Source: Piscinibacter sp. XHJ-5 (GTDB taxonomy: Bacteria > Pseudomonadota > Gammaproteobacteria > Burkholderiales > Burkholderiaceae_C). Taken from it: a DNA stretch of 64,000 bases. The stretch covers positions 3,534,001 through 3,598,000 of the forward strand of contig NZ_CP123228.1 in assembly GCF_029855045.1 (NCBI RefSeq). The letters are read 5' to 3'. This document shows positions 39,447 through 48,492 of this stretch, in pieces. Below the pieces are notes generated by a model. That model had not been told where the DNA came from, searched no databases, and was given only the letters and a program-made list of their open reading frames with translations. A program made the position numbers and the translations under genes. How positions within the stretch are numbered: the first letter of the stretch is position 1; every line of letters starts with the position of its first letter.

Positions 39447-39474
39447 CCCTCTCTCCCGCTTGCGGCACAGAGGG
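39447..39474. repeat. REP-like palindrome copy
   Basis: CCCTCTCTCCCGCTTGCGGC followed by ACAGAGGG, an imperfect palindrome of the same family as the copies at 27214-27308, 30214 and 47026. It lies in the 144-bp gap between the DHFR-like and DUF885 genes. Confidence 0.75.
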
Positions 39475-39505
39475 ATGCCGGGGATCGCCGCCGAGGCTTC
39501 GGACG

Positions 39506-41269
39506 TCAGGGTTGCGTGTCGATCCAGCGATCGATCCGTGCTTCGAGCATCGACAAGGGCAGCGGCCCTTCTCCCAGCACGGCATCGTGGAACGCCGCCA
39601 TGCTGAACCGGTCGCCCAGCCGTTGCTTCGCCCGCTGGCGCAGCGATTGGATCTTCAGCGACCCGAGCTTGTAGCCCAGCGCCTGCGCCGGCCAGGCCAG
39701 GTAGCGGTCGATCTGCTGCTGCGCCTGCACCTCCGAGGCGCCGACGTTGTCCATCCAGTAGGCGACCGCCTGTTCGCGGCTCCAGCCCTTGGCGTGCATG
39801 CCGGTGTCGACGACCAGCCGTGCCGCCCGTGCGATCTCGAGCCGCAGTTCGCCGACATGGGCGGCCGGGTCCCGGTACAGCCCCATCTCGTGGCCCAATG
39901 TCTCGGCGTACAACGCCCAGCCCTCGCCATAGGCATTGATCCACAGGCGCTGGCGGAACCGCGCCAGCTGCTTCATCTCCTGCTGCATCGCCATCTGGAA
40001 GTGATGGCCGGGCTGGCCCTCGTGCAGGAAGAGCGCGGTCATGCCGGTCGCGTCGTACCGGGCCGGATCGGGGATCACGGCCCAGAAGATGCCCGGCCGT
40101 GTGCCGTCTTCGGCCGGGATGCCGTAGCGGTCGGTCGCGGTCGCGCGGGTGCGCTCCGGCTCCGCGCGGATGTCGAGTGCCGCCTTCGGCTGGCGGCCGA
40201 AGAGCCGGGGAAGGTGCGCCGTCACGGTCTCGTTGATCGCGCGGTAGGCCTCGAGGATCTGCGCTTCGCTGCGGTAAGGCAGGAACTTGTCCTGGGTGCG
40301 CACCCAGGCGAGCAGCCGGCGCGGATCGCCTTGATGACCAAGCTGGGGAGCCGTCCGTGCGAGCTCTGCGTGGATGCGCGCGACTTCCTGCAGCCCGATG
40401 GCATGGATCTCCTCGGGCGCCAGGTCCGTCGTCGTCTGCTCACGCACCCACTGGCGGTACCACGCGGCGCCGTCGGGCAGCGCGCTCCATCCGACGAGCT
40501 CGCGGCTGGCCGGCAGGTATTCGTTCTCGACGAAGTGGGCGAGCCGGCGCATGGCCGGCGCCACGCGGTTCGCGACCGTGTCGGAATAGGCGGCCACGAG
40601 GCGGCGGCGGTCGGCCTGCGACAAGGACGCTGGCAGGCTCCTGGCCGGCGACCAGAACGGGTTGTCCGCGAGCCTCGCATGGCCCAGCGGTCGCAGCTGC
40701 GTGAGCGTGGCGGCGACGACAGGCCGGGGCTGCACGATGCCCAGCCGCATGCCTTCGCGCATGTTGGCGATCGCCTGATCGCACCAAGCGGGAAGCTGTG
40801 CGATGCGCCGCCGATAGGCCTCGAGCTGGGCCGCCGTCTGCAGCGGCTGCTCGGCCTGGCCGCTGGCGAAGATGGCCAGCAGCAAGGGCACCGAGTCCAT
40901 CTGCTGCAGCGGCAGCAGATGGTCGTTGAAGGGCTCGAACCCGAGGCGCAGCTCGAGCTGCCATGCGAGCAGGTCGTGGGTGAGCGCGTCCGCAGTGCCC
41001 GGCGCCCCGCGCGGGATGGCAGCCAGCTCGCGCCGGACCTCTCGGTACATCGCGAAGCGCTTCTTCCGATGCGCCGGCGCGATGGTGATCGGCAACTGGT
41101 CGTCGAAGCGGTTGTCGCCGATGAGCGTGGCGGAGTACACCGGATCCAGCCGCGCCTGGGCCTCGTAGTAGCGGTCGGCCAGCCTGGCCAGCGCGGCGCC
41201 GGGGTCGGCGGCGGCGAGGCAGTGCCACAGCGCCACGACGATGCAGGAGAGAAAGCGGGTGAGCGTCAT
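39506..41269 (-). CDS. DUF885 family secreted metallopeptidase-like protein
   Basis: A 587-residue protein with a signal peptide (MTLTRFLSCIVVALWHCLAAA). The DUF885 core is clear: HEGQPGHHFQMAM near residue 416, whose His-Glu and His suit zinc binding, and GEGWALYAETLG near residue 448 giving the acidic ligand. The family resembles M3/M32-type carboxypeptidases structurally, but activity is undefined for most members. Location is periplasmic or secreted. It is divergent or separate from flanking genes; the lipoprotein gene starts upstream on the same strand. Confidence 0.9.
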   Translation of the reverse strand: MTLTRFLSCIVVALWHCLAAADPGAALARLADRYYEAQARLDPVYSATLIGDNRFDDQLPITIAPAHRKKRFAMYREVRRELAAIPRGAPGTADALTHDLLAWQLELRLGFEPFNDHLLPLQQMDSVPLLLAIFASGQAEQPLQTAAQLEAYRRRIAQLPAWCDQAIANMREGMRLGIVQPRPVVAATLTQLRPLGHARLADNPFWSPARSLPASLSQADRRRLVAAYSDTVANRVAPAMRRLAHFVENEYLPASRELVGWSALPDGAAWYRQWVREQTTTDLAPEEIHAIGLQEVARIHAELARTAPQLGHQGDPRRLLAWVRTQDKFLPYRSEAQILEAYRAINETVTAHLPRLFGRQPKAALDIRAEPERTRATATDRYGIPAEDGTRPGIFWAVIPDPARYDATGMTALFLHEGQPGHHFQMAMQQEMKQLARFRQRLWINAYGEGWALYAETLGHEMGLYRDPAAHVGELRLEIARAARLVVDTGMHAKGWSREQAVAYWMDNVGASEVQAQQQIDRYLAWPAQALGYKLGSLKIQSLRQRAKQRLGDRFSMAAFHDAVLGEGPLPLSMLEARIDRWIDTQP

Positions 41270-41330
41270 GCGGCCATGGTGTGCCGCAAAGGCTGCCAGG
41301 GCGTGTCAGCCTTGTCTGCCCTTCAGCGCC

Positions 41331-41570
41331 TCACAGCCAGTCGCAGGCCTTGTCCAGCTCGCCGCGCTCGGCCGCCGCCTTGGTCTCGGCCTGCACATCC
41401 GCCCGCGTCTCGCCGGGCTCGCGAATGCCGCCCTTCTGCTTCTGCCAGCGTGCGCAGCGCTCCTCCAGCGGGCGGTTCTTGGCCGCGTAGTCGGGCTTGT
41501 TGCCGGCCGGCGCGGCGCAGGCGGCGAGCACGATCGCCGCGGTCAGGGCGAGGGGGATGGCGGCGGTCAT
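41331..41570 (-). CDS. Small putative lipoprotein
   Basis: A 79-residue protein with a lipoprotein signal: MTAAIPLALTAAIVLAACAA, where LAAC is the lipobox. The mature part is short, charged and ends in KACDWL. ATG 41570 is used because GGAGA lies upstream; an earlier in-frame ATG at 41588 precedes that ribosome site. No known family. It lies upstream of the DUF885 gene on the same strand and is divergent from the next gene. Confidence 0.75.
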   Translation of the reverse strand: MTAAIPLALTAAIVLAACAAPAGNKPDYAAKNRPLEERCARWQKQKGGIREPGETRADVQAETKAAAERGELDKACDWL

Positions 41571-41632
41571 CGAGCGTGTCTCCTCCATGGACTTGGACCC
41601 GCGATGCTAACGAAACGGGCACAGTGCGGCCC

Positions 41633-42712
41633 ATGGAGCTGAGCATCGCCGCCGGCAAGCGCGGCCAGATCGTCGTGGACACCGCCGGCGGCCCGCGCTG
41701 GAACGGACTCGAAGTGAGCGGCTTCGCCTTGCGAGCGGCCGCCGACGGCGAGCTGCGCGCCGAGGTCGACCGGTTGCAACTGCGCGACCTGCGCGTGCAG
41801 GCCGGCCCGGCGTCGCTGGCCGTCGCGAAGGCGGCGCTCGAGGGCGTCGTGCTGCGGCTGGCGATGCCGCGGGCCGGGGCACCGCTGGCCTTGCTCGGCG
41901 CGCAGGCGCAGTCGCTGCAGCTCGAAGGCGTCGAGATCGAGGTGGCGCGCGGCTCCCACGGGCCCGGCGCGCCGCGCAGCGGTCTGCGCCTGGACGCGCT
42001 GGGCGGCCTGGACGGCGAGCTGCATGCGTACGTGACCGACGCCGCGTGGGTGCTGGATGCCGACATCACCGTGCCGCTGCAGCGCGGGCGCATCGACTTC
42101 AATCGCGTCGTCGTCGACCACGTCGGTCCCAACTCGTCGATGGGCATCAGCCGCAACAGCATCCACGTCGACGCGCCCAACCTCGGCCGCACCGACCTGT
42201 TCGTGTTCACCGCGCCGGAGATCCCGGGCGCCACCTACGAGAAGCGCGGCGGCCTGTTCTCGCGCGTGGCCGATCGCGGCCAGCTCGACCTGCCGGCCTT
42301 CATCGCCGCCTGGCTGCAGGCGCCGGCCGACCAGCCGCTGGGAGGCTCGGCCCGCGGCGACATCGACGCCACGCTGGGCCGCACGCGCCTGACGGGCGAG
42401 CTGCGGCTCGGCGACGGCGCGCTCGGCCTGGAACGCCAGCACCTGGTGCTCGACGGTGCCGCGCAAGGCAGGAACCGCGTCGTCCTGTCGGCCGCGGTGC
42501 TGGACCACAAGCTCGGGCTGCGGGTGCAGGATCTCGCCGCCATCGCCTCGCGCTTCGAGCTGTTCGGACAGGCCGGCAGCACCGGACCGGTGTCGGCGAC
42601 GCTGGAGATGCACGCCACGGGACTGCACCGCCAGCGCCGCGACACCGATGGTCCGCTGACGCTGACGGTCGAGCGCCTGAACATGGGCCGGCTGGTGCTG
42701 GGAAGCCCGTAG
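41633..42712 (+). CDS. Protein of unknown function with AsmA-like repetitive beta pattern
   Basis: A 359-residue protein not assigned to a family. It is built of alternating hydrophobic beta-type segments (LRAEVDRLQLRDLRVQAG, LDGELHAYVTDAAWVLDADI, TLGRTRLTGELRLGDGALGL) and ends in the short segment LTLTVERLNMGRLVLGSP. This resembles the beta-strand repeats of AsmA/DUF748-type envelope proteins, but no signal peptide or membrane helix is visible. ATG 41633 has no strong ribosome site. It is divergent from the lipoprotein gene by about 60 bp. Function unknown. Confidence 0.65.
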   Translation: MELSIAAGKRGQIVVDTAGGPRWNGLEVSGFALRAAADGELRAEVDRLQLRDLRVQAGPASLAVAKAALEGVVLRLAMPRAGAPLALLGAQAQSLQLEGVEIEVARGSHGPGAPRSGLRLDALGGLDGELHAYVTDAAWVLDADITVPLQRGRIDFNRVVVDHVGPNSSMGISRNSIHVDAPNLGRTDLFVFTAPEIPGATYEKRGGLFSRVADRGQLDLPAFIAAWLQAPADQPLGGSARGDIDATLGRTRLTGELRLGDGALGLERQHLVLDGAAQGRNRVVLSAAVLDHKLGLRVQDLAAIASRFELFGQAGSTGPVSATLEMHATGLHRQRRDTDGPLTLTVERLNMGRLVLGSP

Positions 42713-42826
42713 CGCGTGCGCCACGCGGGCCGCGGCGACGCCATTGACAGCGCTTTTCCGGCGATCGCGGGCCGCGCTTCGATGGTGTAATTCGGCGGCC
42801 TCCACCACCCCCGCCCTGTCGATTTC

Positions 42827-43648
42827 ATGCCCGTCATCGCAGTCATCAACCGCAAGGGCGGCAGCGGCAAGAGCACGCTGGCGACACACCTTGCCGCGTA
42901 CTGCGCGAACCGGGGCATGCCCGTGATGCTGGGCGACGTGGACCGCCAGCAATCCACCCAGACCTGGCTCAAGCTGCGCGACGCCCGCGGGCTGCCGCAA
43001 CGCGCGCCGCTGGTCGGATGGGTGGTCGATCCGCGCAACGTGCTGCGTCCGCCCGCCGGCATCACGCGCGTCGTGCTCGACACGCCGGGCGGATTGCGCG
43101 GCCTCGACCTGGCGCGCGTGGCGATGTACGCCGACGCCGTCCTGATGCCGGTGTGCAACTCCGTCTTCGACCGCACGTCGGCCGCCGAATGCCATGCCGA
43201 GCTGATGGCACTGCCCCGGGTGAGCGCCGGCCGCTGCAAGGTGGCCGCCATCGGGATGCGGCTGGACGCGCGCACCAAGGCCGCCGAGGTGCTCCAGGAA
43301 TGGGCCGGCCGCCTGTCGCTGCCCTTCATCGGCGTGCTGCGCGAGACCCAAGCCTACGTGCGCTGCGTCGAGCAGGGGCTCACGCTGTTCGACATGCCGG
43401 CTGCGCAGGTGCAGGCCGACCTCGCGCAATGGAAGCCCATCCTCGACTGGCTGGAGCCGGTGCTCAATCCGGTGGTCGAAGCGGCGCCGCCGCGGCCGGT
43501 GCCGCGCGTCGCTTCCGTCGCCGTCAGTCCGCAGCGCGAAGCCACCGTGCACCGGCAACCGCCGCTCAGCGAGCTGCTGATCGCGCCGGAGCGGCGTCGC
43601 GGCGGGTGGCTGGACTGGCTGGCGTTGCCGCGCCTTTTCCAGCGCTGA
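42827..43648 (+). CDS. Orphan ParA/MinD-family ATPase
   Basis: A 273-residue P-loop ATPase with the deviant Walker A KGGSGKST at residues 10-17 (Lys10 and Lys15), the signature of the ParA/MipZ group. The rest is VMLGDVDRQQSTQTWL (Walker A') and TRVVLDTPGGLRGLDL (Walker B). The C-terminal 60 residues are Pro/Arg-rich and unlike ParA partition proteins. No ParB is encoded nearby. Such orphan ParA proteins often position protein complexes; the convergent position next to the kinase/PBP operon is suggestive only. The two genes end 12 bp apart. Confidence 0.88.
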   Translation: MPVIAVINRKGGSGKSTLATHLAAYCANRGMPVMLGDVDRQQSTQTWLKLRDARGLPQRAPLVGWVVDPRNVLRPPAGITRVVLDTPGGLRGLDLARVAMYADAVLMPVCNSVFDRTSAAECHAELMALPRVSAGRCKVAAIGMRLDARTKAAEVLQEWAGRLSLPFIGVLRETQAYVRCVEQGLTLFDMPAAQVQADLAQWKPILDWLEPVLNPVVEAAPPRPVPRVASVAVSPQREATVHRQPPLSELLIAPERRRGGWLDWLALPRLFQR

Positions 43649-43660
43649 CGATCACGACGC

Positions 43661-46129
43661 TCAGGGCACCTTCGCCCCGACCCACCAGTTCGGCGGCCAG
43701 CGGCAGAACGGCGATTCGTTCGATCGTCCCCAGGTCCGGATGCGCGCCAGCATCGCCTCGGTGGGCGCGCGCAGCTTCTCTCCATGCGACGCGTACGCCG
43801 CCACCGCGGCCCGGCACTGGCGGTCCAGGCTGGGGGAGAGCGACAGCGTGACGAACCAGGCGTTGCGGGCGTCGCGCTCCCGGCCCGCGAGCGCGCTGGC
43901 GATGGCCAGCGTGGTCCAGTCTTCGAGACGTCCGTTGGGGAACTGCCTGTCGCCTGCGGTCAGGGCATAGAGCGCCAGGCGGCGTGCCGCCTCGGGCTGG
44001 GCCGGCCGCTGCTTCAGGAGGTAGAAGGCCAGGTTGCCCGCCACCTCCGGGTCGCGCGGATCGGCGCCGAAGGAGCGCATCTGCAGGCTCAGGGCCTGCT
44101 GCGGATTGCGAGCGTTCCAGAACGCCGACCCCGCCGCCTCGTGCAATCGCCGCGCATCGTCGGCCGCCGACGACACACCCGGGAACGCGTCATCGGTCGA
44201 CAGGCGCATGGCACGCGCCGCGTTCAGCACCTCGGCATCCTGCACGCCGTTCTCCGCCTGCGCCGCCGCATGCAGCACGCGCAGCACCAGGCGCTCGGCG
44301 CGCTGCGCGATGCGCGGCAGCTGCTCCCCGATCAAGGCGCCCGCACGGGCGCCGAACTCCTCCGGAAGCTGCACGGCAGGTGACGCCGCCACCGGGGCGG
44401 CCGGTGTCGAGGCCGGCATGGGCGCGGGCACGGCGACCGGTACCGGCGGCGCCGGGGCCGGCGCGGGTGCAGGGGTCGTGGCGATCGGTGTCGGCGCGGC
44501 GATGGTGACCGGTGCCGGCGGCGGCGCGGCGACGACGATCACCGGCGGCGGCATCGGCATCCTGGGCGACGCGGCGACCTGCACCTTGGCCGGCGTCCTG
44601 GCCTCGGTGGCCTTGCGCGACGCAGAGCCCTTCGCGGGCGGCGGCGCCTTGGCGAGCTGCGCGGACTTCGGCGGCGCCGGCGCGCGCGGGGCCGGCCGGG
44701 GCGGCGGGGCCGTCGCTGCGGAAGACGGCGTCTCGGCCGCAGGCGCCGAGGCAGCCGCCGGTGCCGTCGCTGCGGAAGACGGCGTCTCGGCCGCAGGCGC
44801 CGAGGCAGCCGCCGGTGCCGTCGCCGGCGACGTGCCGCTCGCCGGGGCAGGTGCCCTCTCGCCGGCGTCCGCGGGTGATGCCGGCGCCCCGGACTGTTCA
44901 GGCGCTTCCGGCACATCCGCCGGCGCGCGGGCCACCTGCTCCTGCATCGTGCGGGCCTGCAAGGCCAGCCAGGCCTGCGCCATGAACGGCACGCTGGCAG
45001 CGCCCGCGGCCACGACGCCCGACACCCACAGCCACCGACGCAGCGGCTCGTTGCGCCGCCGCGGAGGCACCGCCGTCGCCAGCGTGGCCGCTGCCGCGGG
45101 CTCGCCCTGCGGCGCCGGCGCCGCCACCGGCAGCGCGATGCGCGTCACCGGCGTCGGCGTGTCGGACGACGGCACCAGCGTCTGGCCGGCCAGCTGCCAC
45201 CCGCGCTCCAGCGATGCCGCGAGACCCGCATCGTGCAGCGCAGCCGACGCCAGTTCGATCAGCTCGCGATGCGGGCGCTGCACGCTCGCCGGCGCGTGGT
45301 GCGCATCGAACAGGCGATGCACCAGCACCAGCGCGTCGGCGTGGCGGCGCCGCGTCCAGGCGCCGCCGACGCCGCCGTCGGGCCCCGGCAGGTAGCGGCG
45401 CAGCATCGCGGCCAGGCTGTAGATGTCGCAGCGCCAGTCGAGCTGGCGTGTCGGCAGCAAGTCGCCGGCACGCCCGGCCTCCAGCGCGCGCAGCAGGCGC
45501 GGCGACTGGTATTCGTAGTCGGTCTGGTGGCCGATCGGCAGCGCGGTGGCCAGGCTCTCGCCCGACACCAGCGCGAAGGCGAAGTCGATCAGCGCGACCT
45601 GCTCGAAGAGCGGTCGCATCACCTGCCCCGGCACCTGCGGGTCGAAGTCGGCCGGCCCCAGCGGAATGCAGACGTTGTCGGCCTTGAGGTCCAGGTGCAC
45701 GAGATGCAGCTCGTGGATCGCATCGAGGGCGATCAGGCAGTGGCGGGCCAGCGCCCACCAGTGCGCGCAATCCTCGAACACGTGGCGCAGCACGCGGCCG
45801 TCGCGCTCCACCGGCAGCAGGGTCGCCCAGTGGTCGACCGTGATGCCGGCGTCGTAGGTCTGCACGATCGCCGGACGGCCGCTGGCGCCGCGGTCGAACT
45901 GCACCACGTCGGGCACCGGCCCGATGCCGTGGCCCACCAGTCGCGCGAGGATGCGCCATTCGCGCTCGGTCCAGTGCCGGAAGTCGCCCTCGCTCGTGCA
46001 CAGGAAGCGCTTCGTGTAGCGGCGGCGCTCGCCGGGCTGCGCCTCCTCGCGGAACACCTCGACGTGCTCGCCGGTCACCATCTTCAGGCGGCTGCGGCCG
46101 AACACGCGGTCGATGTCGACGGGGTTCAT
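43661..46129 (-). CDS. Transmembrane Ser/Thr protein kinase with Pro/Ala-rich linker and C-terminal helical-repeat domain
   Basis: An 822-residue receptor-type kinase. The cytosolic kinase domain (about 1-320) has a basic residue in RRYTKRFL as the candidate ATP-binding lysine, Glu in EREWRILAR, the catalytic loop HLDLKADN (Asp147, Lys149, Asn152) and DFA (Asp182) in place of DFG. A hydrophobic segment around 363-390 (WLWVSGVVAAGAASVPFMAQ) is the probable membrane anchor. A Pro/Ala-rich stretch with two perfect 18-residue repeats (about 438-473) follows, then a helical, TPR-like C-terminal domain (about 610-822) with blocks PEVAGNLAFYLLKQRPAQPE. It overlaps the phosphatase gene by ATGA. PASTA repeats seen in other wall kinases are absent. 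Confidence 0.85.
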   Translation of the reverse strand: MNPVDIDRVFGRSRLKMVTGEHVEVFREEAQPGERRRYTKRFLCTSEGDFRHWTEREWRILARLVGHGIGPVPDVVQFDRGASGRPAIVQTYDAGITVDHWATLLPVERDGRVLRHVFEDCAHWWALARHCLIALDAIHELHLVHLDLKADNVCIPLGPADFDPQVPGQVMRPLFEQVALIDFAFALVSGESLATALPIGHQTDYEYQSPRLLRALEAGRAGDLLPTRQLDWRCDIYSLAAMLRRYLPGPDGGVGGAWTRRRHADALVLVHRLFDAHHAPASVQRPHRELIELASAALHDAGLAASLERGWQLAGQTLVPSSDTPTPVTRIALPVAAPAPQGEPAAAATLATAVPPRRRNEPLRRWLWVSGVVAAGAASVPFMAQAWLALQARTMQEQVARAPADVPEAPEQSGAPASPADAGERAPAPASGTSPATAPAAASAPAAETPSSAATAPAAASAPAAETPSSAATAPPPRPAPRAPAPPKSAQLAKAPPPAKGSASRKATEARTPAKVQVAASPRMPMPPPVIVVAAPPPAPVTIAAPTPIATTPAPAPAPAPPVPVAVPAPMPASTPAAPVAASPAVQLPEEFGARAGALIGEQLPRIAQRAERLVLRVLHAAAQAENGVQDAEVLNAARAMRLSTDDAFPGVSSAADDARRLHEAAGSAFWNARNPQQALSLQMRSFGADPRDPEVAGNLAFYLLKQRPAQPEAARRLALYALTAGDRQFPNGRLEDWTTLAIASALAGRERDARNAWFVTLSLSPSLDRQCRAAVAAYASHGEKLRAPTEAMLARIRTWGRSNESPFCRWPPNWWVGAKVP
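44709..44816. repeat. Two perfect 54-bp tandem repeats inside the kinase gene
   Basis: Positions 44709-44762 and 44763-44816 are identical 54-bp units, encoding two 18-residue repeats in the Ala/Pro/Glu-rich linker (unit APAAASAPAAETPSSAAT). The identical DNA implies recent slippage or duplication. Length-neutral to the frame, so copy number can change linker length. Confidence 0.95.
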
Positions 46130-47010
46130 CGCGCACCCTCCGGCGACCGGGTGTCGGGGCCGTCGCTGTCGCGCCGGCGGCCCCAGGGCAGCCGCGGCAC
46201 GCCGACGCCGCCGCGCTGCACGAGAAGCACGGTCGCATCGTCGGTGCTGCCGTTGGCGCGCGCCACGCCGATCAGGTCCTCGCAGCGCTGCGACAGCGCC
46301 TGGGAACTCTTGAGCACGCGGTTCCATTCCTCGTGCCGCACATGCTTGTGCACGCCGTCGCTGCACGCGACCAGCAGATCTCCGGGCGCCATCTCGGTGA
46401 GCGCGACGTTCGGGCGCACCACCGCGCCGTTGCCGACCATGCGCGCGGGATCGTCCGGCGAGCTGCCGGGCGGCGGGGTTTCGTTCAGATGCTCGAAGGT
46501 GTCGTCCACCGTCAGCGACTGCAGCGTTTGCGCCGTGCCGGCGCCGAGCCGGTAGACGCGGCAGTCGCCGACCCAGGCGATCAGCCACTTCGAGGCCAGC
46601 ACGTTGACCGGTGCGCACAGTGCGACGGTCGCCGCACCCGGCGAATCGGTGAGCTGCGCGATGCTGTCTGCGATGGCGCGATCGGCGTCCAGCATCGCCT
46701 GGCACACGGTATCGGCCGCGATGCCGTCGACCTCGAGTGCGCTGTGCAGGTGCGCCACCAGCCGGCGGCTCGCCATTGCCGCCATCGCGCCGCCGCCGAC
46801 GCCGTCGGCGACGACGTAGAGGGCGGCGGAGCGGTCCAGCATGCTGTGCGCGTCCTCGTTGACGCCGTGCACGCTGCCGCACGACGAGGCGACCGCCGAT
46901 GCGATGCGGCCGAACAGGGTCGTGTGCACCGATTGGCGCACGTCGATCGCGGGCTGGGCAGCGGTGCGCTTGCGCGACGAGCCCGGATCCAGGGGCGTGA
47001 TGAGGCTCAT
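46126..47010 (-). CDS. PP2C-family Ser/Thr phosphatase
   Basis: A 294-residue metal-dependent phosphatase. The PP2C motifs are all recognisable: GVNEDAH (Asn51-Glu52-Asp53), VADGVGGG (Asp69-Gly70), the central WLIAWVGDCRVYRL, ACSDGVHKHVRH and STDDATVLLV at the end. The N-terminal 30 residues are low in conservation. The family would reverse phosphorylation by the adjacent kinase. It shares an ATGA junction with the kinase gene. No membrane segment is seen. Confidence 0.92.
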   Translation of the reverse strand: MSLITPLDPGSSRKRTAAQPAIDVRQSVHTTLFGRIASAVASSCGSVHGVNEDAHSMLDRSAALYVVADGVGGGAMAAMASRRLVAHLHSALEVDGIAADTVCQAMLDADRAIADSIAQLTDSPGAATVALCAPVNVLASKWLIAWVGDCRVYRLGAGTAQTLQSLTVDDTFEHLNETPPPGSSPDDPARMVGNGAVVRPNVALTEMAPGDLLVACSDGVHKHVRHEEWNRVLKSSQALSQRCEDLIGVARANGSTDDATVLLVQRGGVGVPRLPWGRRRDSDGPDTRSPEGAR

Positions 47011-47025
47011 CGGTCATCCACGGTC

Positions 47026-47065
47026 GCCCCTCTCCCGCTTGCGGCAGAGGGGTTGGAGTGAGGGC
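47026..47065. repeat. REP-like palindrome between FHA and phosphatase genes
   Basis: GCCCCTCTCCCGCTTGCGGC followed by AGAGGGGTTGGAGTGAGGGC. It is the most complete single copy of the family (the outer TTGGAGTGAGGG extension also occurs at 27241). It lies in the only sizeable gap (73 bp) inside the kinase/PBP operon and may tune phosphatase and kinase levels. Confidence 0.85.
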
Positions 47066-47083
47066 AGCGGCCTGCGGAGCGGG

Positions 47084-48487
47084 TCATCGCGCCCTCGACA
47101 GCGTCAGCGTGCATTCCGAGTCCCCATGCGGCCCGAGCAGCATGGTGTCGCCGACCTTCCAGCGAAAGCGCGCGCCGGCGGGATACGGCACGCCTTCGAC
47201 GACGACGCCGTTGTCGCCATGAACGACCACCTGCACGCCCGCATCGTCGACGTCGACGATGTCGAGGTGGTGGCCCGACACCGCTTCGTGCACCCGGTCG
47301 ATGACGAGCTGCTGGTTGCGCGAGCGCCCCACCGCCAGCGGCAGCGCGCCGGCGTGCAGCGACAGCTTGCGCTCTCCGGTGGCCAACCGCGCGGTGAGCA
47401 TCAGTGCGCTGTCGGCGGCGCGCGCCAGGATGGGCGTGAGGGGCGTCGTCGGCGACGGCGCGGCGCCCGCGATGGGCGTGACGCGCGATGCCGGCGCCAG
47501 CGCAGGCCGCAGCATCACCGCCGGGTAGTCGCTCGGGGGCCCCTCGGCATTCGCCGACAGCACGATGCGCGCGCCGTCGGCGATGCGGACCGCCTGCCCC
47601 GCTGCGCCTTGCGCGGTCGCGGCGCAGCGCTCCACCGATCCGCCGGTCGATTCGACCCGGATGCCGTTGGTGGAGCCCGCATCGGCCACCCACCAGCTGC
47701 CGCTGTCGAGCCAGATCTCGGCGTGGCGGCGGCTGGTGTAGGCGCCGGCCACGCGGATGTCGCAGCCCTCGCCCTTGCCGATCATGTAGCGGCGGCCCGC
47801 CACCACCGACTGCAGCACGACGCGCCGCCGGCCGTTGCCGTCTTCGACCTCGAATTCGCAGCGCAGGCCGGCCAGCGGCGTGGCCGGCGTGGCGCCGTTG
47901 ACGAACTGGCTCGAGGCGGCGCCTGCCGCGAGGCTCGGGTCGATCTCGGACCAGCGGCCCAGCACGCTGACCTGGTAGGCCGATGCCGCCGGCGCCGGCG
48001 CACTGCCGCGCAGCGCGACGAGCAGCTCGCGGTACTCGCCCGCGTCTTCCGCCGCGTCGGCGTCGAACAGGCCCGCGAACTGCGACAGGTCGATCGCCGA
48101 GGCATTCGGCAGCCCGGCAATCACCTCGCGCGACAGGTAGCGCTTGACCTGCTCCGGCTTGAACTCGTGCATGAACTGCGCGAGCAGGTCGCGGGCCTGT
48201 CCGTCGTCGGGGCAGCGCACGCCGATGGACGTCAGCACGAAGCGGTCGCGGTCGGCGATCGCGAGGTGCAGCCGCACATGGCCGACGACGAAATGCTCCA
48301 GCTCCTCGCGGATCGCGCCGATCAGGGCGCCGTACGGCCCGAGGTGATCGGCGCTGGTCAGCGTCGAGTCGGCCGCGGGCGCCGGCGTGGAGCCGCCGCG
48401 CATCGGCTCGCGCGGCGGAAGGTCCGCACGCGCGACCAGCCCGTTCATCCGATGCACGCGATCCAGAACCCACGATTTGATCGACAT
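47084..48487 (-). CDS. Double-FHA domain protein
   Basis: A 467-residue cytosolic protein. After an N-terminal helical part (about 1-170), the first FHA domain (about 230-300) has the phospho-Thr recognition core: YMIGKGEGCDIRV, SRRHAEIWL and GSTNGIRV. A second, degenerate FHA domain (about 375-455) has LAVGRSRNQQLVI and GHHLDIVD, without the STNG loop. The N-terminal part resembles the domain of the mycobacterial FhaA type in position but not in recognisable sequence. Likely adaptor that binds kinase-phosphorylated threonines. It starts 5 bp after the 114-residue gene. Confidence 0.9.
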   Translation of the reverse strand: MSIKSWVLDRVHRMNGLVARADLPPREPMRGGSTPAPAADSTLTSADHLGPYGALIGAIREELEHFVVGHVRLHLAIADRDRFVLTSIGVRCPDDGQARDLLAQFMHEFKPEQVKRYLSREVIAGLPNASAIDLSQFAGLFDADAAEDAGEYRELLVALRGSAPAPAASAYQVSVLGRWSEIDPSLAAGAASSQFVNGATPATPLAGLRCEFEVEDGNGRRRVVLQSVVAGRRYMIGKGEGCDIRVAGAYTSRRHAEIWLDSGSWWVADAGSTNGIRVESTGGSVERCAATAQGAAGQAVRIADGARIVLSANAEGPPSDYPAVMLRPALAPASRVTPIAGAAPSPTTPLTPILARAADSALMLTARLATGERKLSLHAGALPLAVGRSRNQQLVIDRVHEAVSGHHLDIVDVDDAGVQVVVHGDNGVVVEGVPYPAGARFRWKVGDTMLLGPHGDSECTLTLSRAR

Positions 48488-48492
48488 GTTGT

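Noticed and set aside
44709..44816. Mobile element or CRISPR-like repeat
   Set aside because: It is just two adjacent in-frame coding units with no spacer and no element ends.
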